Assembly (NCBI GenBank): GCA_020081605.1
Contig: JAHREC010000045.1
Span: 1,178,001-1,242,000 of the forward strand
Length of the DNA stretch: 64,000 nt
DNA from: Albifimbria verrucaria
Lineage: Eukaryota > Ascomycota > Sordariomycetes > Hypocreales > Stachybotryaceae
Direction of reading: 5' to 3'
How positions within the stretch are numbered: the stretch's first letter is position 1; each line of letters opens with the position of its first letter. Made by a program: the position numbers and the translations under genes. The notes beneath the pieces are model-generated. The model worked only from the letters and a program-made list of their open reading frames with translations, did not search any database and had not been told where the DNA came from. Of this stretch, positions 57,126 through 64,000 are shown in pieces.

Positions 57126-59023
57126 TCACGAAAAAGAATGCAACTTGACGCCGGAAGGCTTAAGCAAGCGACTTCTCGTGGGGAGGTGCTCCTCGTGCTG
57201 GGTAAGCTGAGTCTCCTTCTCGACCTGCTCGAGGTCGATGTGAGTGACAGCCTCATCACCATCGAAGATACGGGCAATCTCCTCCAGGGTGGGACCCTTG
57301 GTCTCGACGTAGAAGAAGTAAACGAAGACCAGCTCGACGAAGTCCCACAGAGTGTAGAACAACATGAGGTTCCAGTGGTTGGGGAGGTTCTCCCAGGCAA
57401 GCTTGTTGGTTTGGCTGTGCATCTGTTAGTTTCCTGTGTTTTTTCACATTTGGGGAGTTTATGGGAGCTACTCACTTTCCGAGGGCAAGAATGGCCTGGA
57501 CGGTGATGTTCATGATCATCATACCCTTGGCACGGAGGTGGAAGGGCAGAATCTCCAGAGCGTACGAGACGAGCAGACCGGAGAAACCGATATCATAGAA
57601 GATACCGAACAGCCAGACGAAGGCAATCTGGGCATAACCGGCACCAGTGTTGGTGTAGTGAACGGCGTTGGGATCCTTCTCGGTGGGGGCGGGAACTTCA
57701 GAGTTCTCGTAGACGGCACCGACAATGGTCCACATGAGGAAAGAGAACACCATACCGGTGATGGCGAGAAGGAAGAGAGGACGACGACCGACCTTGTCGA
57801 CGAGGAAGGCGGCGCTGATGGAAACAGACAGATCGAGGATGGTACGACCAGCGGACAGCTACACAACAGAATCAGTATCTCGTCTTGGGCCATCGCTCCA
57901 TGTGATGGTAACTTACAGCAAGCTTCTTGTTCTGCTGGGTAATACCGGCACCCTCGTAGACAATGTCCATGTAGTTGGACAGAATGGCGTTACCAGAGTA
58001 CTGGGAGATGATACCGAGAGAAATGATGATGGCGAGTCTCCAGCGGTTGCCCTTGGTGAGCAGGAAGTCGACATAACGGGACTGCTTCTTGACTGTCTGG
58101 TCGGCGTTGATGGTCTCCTTGATCTCGCGGTACTGGAACTGGACGGTGGCATTGTTGATATCGCCGCCGGCGTGGTGCTTGGCAAGAACGGCAAGGGCCT
58201 GCTCGGGCTTGTCCTTGCTGATCAGGTAACGGGGGACTCAGGGATGAACCAGATACCGCAGAGCTGGACGAGCGAAGGAACGGCCTGGATGAAGGTGATG
58301 GATCGCCACGACCAATCGCCGTTGATGGAGGCGGTACCCCAACCAACGACGGAAACGACTATTATGCTTGTTAGACCCAATCTTAGAGAAGAGCTGCCCT
58401 ACTCAAGGGCGAGAGTGGTGTTGACGTACTCAGGGAACCCAAGTTCCAGAGACAGTTGTAGACGGTGGTAAGAGGAGCACGGTGCTGAGGGTGGCAGATC
58501 TCAGTCAGAAGCATGGGAGAGCACATCTGAGCGAGCGAGTTGCCGAAACCGAGGACGAAACGACCAGCAATGTACACTAAAAGCAAAATCGTCAATATAC
58601 TGACTCCGGAAAAACAAGTCATCCCGGAGAATAAACTTACTGTTGTAACCGTTGCAAAAGCAGAGATCATGGCACCGCCAATCATGATAAGGCAGCCAAT
58701 CATGATGGTGGGCTTACGTCCGAGGATATCAGCCATGTAGGGGACGATGAAGAACGAGACGATGGAACCAATGTTGTACATGTTGATCAGGATACCGAGC
58801 TTGTTGGGATCCGCCTGCTCGGGGAAGTAGTTCTTCCAGTTGTCCATCTGCTGCGAGGTGTTGACCATCATACCATCGTAACCAGTGGTGGCCGAGGCGA
58901 CCAGCAGGAAGATGGTGAGAAGGTAGAGCTTTCGCAGATGAGGCTCCTTGTACCAGGTAACCCTCTCGAATTGGGGGCATCAGCCCGAGCGCCGCCTCCG
59001 GCTCCAGCAGCGAGACCGACCAT
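57126..59023 (-). CDS. MFS sugar transporter, frame broken four times
   Basis: Minus-strand exons 58641-59023, 58430-58576, 57917-58358, 57476-57858 and a last exon from 57414; introns 64, 71, 58 and 61 nt. The start MVGLAAGAGGGARADAP precedes twelve predicted membrane helices. Sugar-porter signatures are DILGRKPT (loop 2-3), YIAGRFVLGFGNSLAQM, IPESPRYL, DKVGRRPLF and YVETKGPTLEEI, so the protein is a proton/sugar symporter of the TC 2.A.1.1 class (hexose or disaccharide; substrate not readable). Missing bases: GGGGG 58973-58977, AAAA 58656-58659, GGGGG 58231-58235 and GGGG 57180-57183 (plus-strand notation). Repairing the last moves the stop to 57160-57162 and gives the natural ending EHLPHEKSLA, 537 aa; unrepaired, the frame ends at 57126. 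Confidence 0.92.
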
Positions 59024-62000
59024 GGTTGGCAATCAATTGGTCTTGGTTGGGAAGAAACAAAGGTGAATTGCTCTTCGCAAAGTTGAACAAGATAGGCTGG
59101 GGAAGACGATCACCCACTTGACGAATTTGACTGGACCGACTTGCGGATGAGGGAGAGAGGGAAGAAAGATTCGATGGACGAGGGACATGGGGTTGCACTT
59201 ATAAAAATTCTGGCCTATAGACCCCGGACCCCAGGTCGAGCAAGCAAAGCGCTGGTGGTGCGTGCCATCGCATCACAACTACACCACCCCGCAACCGGAT
59301 CCCCTTCCCCAACCCCAGCAATTGGTATTTTCCTTCAGTCCTTGCCATCTGGCCATCCTGGCTCGAGAGCTCGTCTCCACGGGACAGGAGGCCGTGCGGA
59401 GGAAGAAGCAGGCGTGTGTGTGGGAAGGGAGGGGGTGTAGAGACCGGGAAAAGCTGGGGGTGGGTTCAGACTAGCAACGGCAAATGGGTTAGGGCGGCGG
59501 AAAGACGGGTAATGTGAATAAAGTCCAGTTGAAGTGAGGCAGAACCAACGTCGTTTTACTCAAATTTGGGGCCTGGGGAGAAAAGCCCATGGGGTCTCGT
59601 GTCCACCAGCCCCAGCATCTCGTTCTACGGGCGGTCTCGACACCCGGGGACCCCTGGCAGGCAGAGTGGATAACGCGTTGCGCGCAGGGCCAATATGGGC
59701 AACCAACGGCTCGCAGGTCGTTCCTCAGTGGCCAAATCGAACCGGTCGAGAGGTGTGCGCCAAGCTCAATGTAACCTCGACGGAACCTGGACACTCCTCC
59801 AGGCTAGGGAAACGCGATGACAGTGAGACTCAGAAAAAGTTAGTCCGTGACCAGTCAGCACCAAGATGGGGAGCCAAAGTGGCGACGATGAAAAGAATGG
59901 AGTTCAGCGCAGGAAGCGCGCAACTTGTGGCATCAGGCGAGCCATGACGAACAAGGGGACGAGTGGGCTGGTTCTATTCCAGCCTAATGGAACCACCAAG
60001 CAAGCGACATTTGCTCATACGTATGAAGATGTACGTGCCAACTCAGATCTCAAGCGGCCATGGATGTCAGAATGAGAACGTTGATACCCCAAAGGGCGAA
60101 TTGGGTATGCAGATGTGCAATAACGGTCGACCATGTTACACACAGCACCCAAAGAGCTCCCGCCCAGCCCAAACGACCTTTGCACAGCCCAATAAGCATT
60201 GCTTCTAGCATGCCCTTTCGCATCGGTTTATCCGATCACCACTAGTAATCGCCACTCTGCCGAGTCTCGATCTCGCCAGTCGCTGACTCCGTCGTCGCGT
60301 GGTCAAGACGACCAGGACAGAATAGTTCCACTCCACAGACCCATCACCAACTGCTTTAGCGAGGTCATCCCCGGATTTCGAGCTGAAAATGGCTGACGGT
60401 AGCTGATTCAGAGTCAAATCAGCCTGTAATGGCTGCCCCTGACACCGACGCCCTACAAGCCCAGGCGCGCGGGATCGTCTAATGGCAGATTGGGAACAGA
60501 GTTGAGGCGACCATGGGTGTGCAAAGCGTAAAATGATCTGAATCTGCACCTACAAGCCGCCCTCGCCCGGCACTGGGCGTGCAGTCCCAGGGTATTGGTG
60601 TCGAGAGAAGGCCCGTCTGGAAGAATCCGGCAAAATAGATTACGGACATTTAGCCAACCAATCAATACCCTAGAGGCCCCTCTTCCCCGGGGTGGTGTAT
60701 CAAATATGGCAAGGACAGGAAAATAATACGCCAAAAAAACGTGGCATAAATGAGCTATAGCCGAGAGTGCAGCATGGCTTGTTTTGGACGAAAGGCTGTG
60801 TGCCACTAAGCACAAGGTGATCTCCTACCGAAGGTCAATAAAACATGCAGAGCGCAGATGAAATGCTTGGGAAGGAATAGGGAGTCGTAGCCTATAGTTT
60901 GGTTCGAGAGGAATGTGTTAGGTTGATGAATGGGCCAATATCCGACTCCATGCGACTTTGCCCAAATGCGATCTCCACCCCCACCCTTTTCCTTCCTGGG
61001 CTGAGTTCGGAACGAAGGTCTCGTTGTGGTATCGCAGGTGAGGGTGTCTCCTTGGGGGTGTTCACGATGGGTGGGAGCGGTCCTAGGGGATTGGATCATG
61101 ATCGAGGCATGCCTCCTGGGGTAGGCGAACCTGTCAGGCTCCGTGTCGGTGACCATTACTGAGGAAGATCCATCACACGAAGTTTTTTTGTGGATGCTGC
61201 GCAAGAACACGACTGAATGTGGAGCCATTGGGGCGAGCGAAGTTGAATAACGGCGTCCTTCATCTATTTTGGTCATGAATATTTACGTAGTAATTTGCCA
61301 GTCCCTGTCTCGAGCTCAAACGAGCCAAGAGCCCAAGCCGAATCGATCTGAGGCTCCCGCTCGTCGCGTAGATCACCAAGAACTGCACGCCGAGTCGGGG
61401 AGTTTTGATCAAGCCTTTGGTTCCTTACAAGAACTGCACGCCCAGTCGACAAGCCTTCGCCGCGCCAGATGAGAAAAGTCAAGATGGCAGTGTGCGAGGG
61501 CGCGTTGCCGTTGACGCTCCAATAGCCGAGGGCGTTGGCTTGGCGCCAGTGGGCCCCAAGGCGTCGGAAAGCAGGGCCGACAACGCTGCGCTGGGACAAC
61601 CCAACGGACGGCCTGAACCGCAGGATGCCGCATGTGGAAGATTTGTGGATCGTGCTGGGTGGCCCAGGCGCTGGCTCCGCAGAAGTTAAGCTTGAGAGAA
61701 TCTGGATCACATCTGAGCCAGTTATATGGGCCTCCCCTTGAGGAAAAGAGCATCAAGGAGAAGGAAAACTGGGGTAACAAGGCATTGACAGGCGGTTGCA
61801 TCGAGTGGCCGCCTCGACTAGCGGCATGTCGAATGTACGTCGACACGTGTTGGTTCTGTTTGCCCAGCCTAATCGAGGCATCTCGGAGACGGCATGTGAG
61901 AGTGATGCTACCCCGGAATCCATATTCAGAACTCGGCACGGGCAATCCAAGGACGACAGAAGGTGCCGTCGCGAAAGGTGGTAAACTCCATGGCGGCAGA

Positions 62001-63051
62001 ACCGACTACCTGGGACGAGCCTCTGCAACGTGAAATGGAACCGCCCACTCCCCTTCCCTACACTCCACAGGCGACATGTTTGGGAGTCCCACGAGTGGAA
62101 GACTTCCTGCCTATCGGTCACTTCGGCCATACGGTTGAAACGGGAAGCAAAGTAAAGTAGCTGGCCAGCAGAGCCATTAAGCGCTCACGGCTAGTCAAGC
62201 TGTTCGGACGCCTTGCGGTTGTTACAGGTCGGAATTCCTTCCATCCTGCCGGCCTGGCTGCAACCGAGACCAAGGTTTTCCCTTGATGATTCTTGCATTA
62301 CATGATGACACCAGGGAGAGTCATCGTAGGGAAATGCAGACGCGAGGTATACACGGGTATCTGGACGGGCTTGTTGGACGGCTTCGGGCACCTGCTGCAG
62401 TCTGCAAGCCGCTAGCCCCAGGTCCCACCGCGTCGAATTGGGCGCAGGCTCCTCATCTCGCTCACAGTGCTTGGAGGAATCGCGACCAGCTGTGGAGGAT
62501 CGGTCACTAGATCGAGCGCGAACCACAGCCAAAGGCACCAAGGTGAGCCCAGCGTCAAGCCCATCACCACCTTACTCATCCAATCATCCGCCGCGCCAGT
62601 CTGTCTGCCGTCCCAGGCTGAGAATCTCCTGGGGGCTGGCCGATATGACCAGGGCTGCACATGCATGGCATAGAGTCCCGAGGGGCCGCGGCCGGAGAGA
62701 CAGGAACCTGCGCCGTGAGTACGCACACAAGGACGGTGAGCGGCTGTCGCTGGCCCCCTGTCCTAGCCCGTCCTGAGCTGGCTGGCTCAGATCTGACCTG
62801 TACGTTTTCCAACCTGGTGAGGAACACCGCATCGCGAGATCTCCAGATTGAATAAGCTCCGAATGAACTCATCCCCCATGTTCGGAGCGAAACACGAGAT
62901 CGTTCGCCGCCGTTAGATCATCAGGTGGTGCAGGGGCCATGGAACTGGAAGCCGATGGATGAGGGAAGAAAGGAAAAATAGAAATTAAAAAAGAAAAGAA
63001 ACGAAATTCACAGCAAAACGTGGCTTGACAACCGTTGGTCAGGCGCCTTCC

Positions 63052-63075
63052 TCCATCACTCCATCACTCCATCAC
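63052..63075. repeat. (TCCATCAC)x3
   Basis: Three perfect 8-nt units plus TCC. Confidence 0.9.
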
Positions 63076-63098
63076 TCCTTCCCCTTATTCCAACCCCC

Positions 63099-63140
63099 AA
63101 AGTACCTCCAGGACCTCCAGGACCTCCAGCCAGGTACTTT
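63099..63140. repeat. Inverted repeat enclosing (ACCTCCAGG)x3
   Basis: Perfect 9-nt arms AAAGTACCT (63099-63107) and AGGTACTTT (63132-63140) bracket three tandem copies of the 9-nt unit ACCTCCAGG (63104-63129, last copy one base short). Confidence 0.85.
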
Positions 63141-63937
63141 GCGCTGCATCTCGAGCTTCACCTGCATCTGCCTACATCCGCCTACACCACGCGACTCTCT
63201 CCTCTTCAGCCCTCTCTCCACCATTGCCTCCGCCTCGCCGTTTACCGTGACTGACCTTGCCTCTGACCTGGCTCCATCTTGGAAAGCCTGCCGTATCGCC
63301 CACCTTCAGCCGTCCTCTTCACCTCACCTGACCTGGGCTCCCAGGAAGGCACATCAGCGCACACGCGACCAATCGCCTTGATCAACGCTCGCTCCGAGAT
63401 CTGACCACCCTGTTTCGGCAACGGCCCTCCGGTCTCGCTTTGAATAGGCCACGCCCTTGCTGATCGTGAAGGTCGAGATCTGGTACAGGTGGGAAGGCCC
63501 AGGGAGTGGCCATGTGCTGAATGCAGAAGTACCCCGACATCATCCGGCGAACTGGAGTAGCAATGCGAGCCGCCCTGGGTCCAAATACTCGATTCATTTG
63601 CTTGCCTCTTGTAAACAATCTATCTATCGTTTTCCTGGGCCGACTCGCCAAGCCAACTATACAGAATCTAGCCCCAGACTACCTGCAATCAAATCCACTT
63701 CCGACACCCGAGAGCCTCTTTAGCCTACCTCAGCCTGAAAGCCTGGCAACAGCGCAGCAAATCTCTCCTGACTAGTAACTTATTCATCCATGCACACACG
63801 AATTACCCGCGTGGGCTCCTGGTCCTGGTCGTACATGTTACCGCATTCTCCAATCTACCGGTCCGCCAAGCCTGGTAAATAGCACTATTGGTGCAAACAA
63901 GGCTCAGAAAACCCTCTTACAAAATTGAGGGCCGTGT

Positions 63938-64000
63938 CTAGAGCTCCCCATCGTCAGGCACAGTATCCTCCATTTCCTCATCTGGCTGAGTGTCTTCCAA
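63938..64000 (-). CDS. Putative C-terminus of a gene entering from the right
   Basis: The minus-strand frame from base 64000 reads LEDTQPDEEMEDTVPDDGEL and a TAG stop at 63940-63938. The acidic composition is typical of a real fungal C-terminus, but only 20 codons are visible and no family can be named. Confidence 0.4.
   Translation of the reverse strand: MEDTQPDEEMEDTVPDDGEL

Larger units (their letters stand above)
59024..63937. other. Gene-poor stretch at the right side
   Basis: No convincing gene: open frames are short or Arg/Pro-rich shadows. A pyrimidine-rich stretch at 63040-63260 carries two small tandem arrays and an inverted repeat. Confidence 0.5.

Noticed and set aside
57436..58471. 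Long plus-strand frames across the MFS transporter
   Set aside because: Antisense shadows of conserved transporter helices.
6739..58977. Programmed ribosomal frameshifting or mass pseudogenisation
   Set aside because: The breaks occur in unrelated genes, without slippery heptamers, all as single missing bases in runs, including in essential genes that are otherwise perfect.
1..64000. tRNA, rRNA, CRISPR arrays, intact transposons
   Set aside because: No T-loop/cloverleaf pattern, rRNA segment, spaced palindromic array or transposase-like frame was found by reading; a covariance-model search could still find a tRNA.

Overview
This window is nuclear DNA of a filamentous ascomycete (Pezizomycotina). 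Genes are interrupted by 47-163 nt GT-AG introns with CTRAC-type branch sites. The gene content is also typical: a fungalysin protease, a Zn2Cys6 regulator, a NACHT/STAND protein, a DUF3669 protein and a fungal MFS sugar transporter. Protein style suggests Sordariomycetes, perhaps Hypocreales, but that is an impression and was not tested.

Layout. 0-5.4 kb: the 5' end of a secreted M36 protease (minus strand, running off the left edge) and a large NACHT-type STAND protein. 6.3-25.9 kb: a compact housekeeping block with a Zn2Cys6 regulator, a Nudix/IF-2B fusion, a WW-FF protein, a PAP2 lipid phosphatase, proteasome subunit alpha-3, a PHD-TFIIS_M-SPOC (Bye1-like) protein, Mediator MED7, a ZNF830-like zinc-finger protein and an F-box protein. 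25.9-34.0 kb: an 8 kb stretch without a convincing gene. 34-40 kb: a small Cys-rich protein, a LAMTOR1/Meh1-like lipidated adaptor and a secreted Asp/Thr-rich repeat protein. 43.6-54.7 kb: a more accessory block with a DXD-bearing type II membrane protein, a kinase-like protein, a DUF336/UPF0303 protein, a DUF3669 protein and a dynamin-like GTPase. The last two are bracketed by AT-rich copies of one repeat. 57-59 kb: an MFS sugar transporter. 59-63.9 kb: gene-poor, ending at the putative C-terminus of a gene entering from the right.

The dominant oddity is technical. Fourteen of the nineteen complete conserved genes have broken frames, including proteasome alpha-3 and MED7, which should be intact in any living cell. 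In all of them the conserved frame is regained by assuming one missing base, at 32 places in total. Half of these are runs of exactly four C or G. I read this as homopolymer undercalling in the assembly, not as pseudogenes, and I annotate these loci as single genes with the break positions given. One further break (near 9.9 kb) goes the other way.

Functionally the genes do not form one pathway. MED7, the Bye1-like protein, the WW-FF protein and the ZNF830-like protein act in transcription or RNA processing. Proteasome alpha-3 and the F-box protein act in protein turnover, and the LAMTOR1-like protein in vacuolar TORC1 signalling. The STAND and dynamin-like proteins belong to families that elsewhere act in immunity or membrane defence. 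A role here is inference only.
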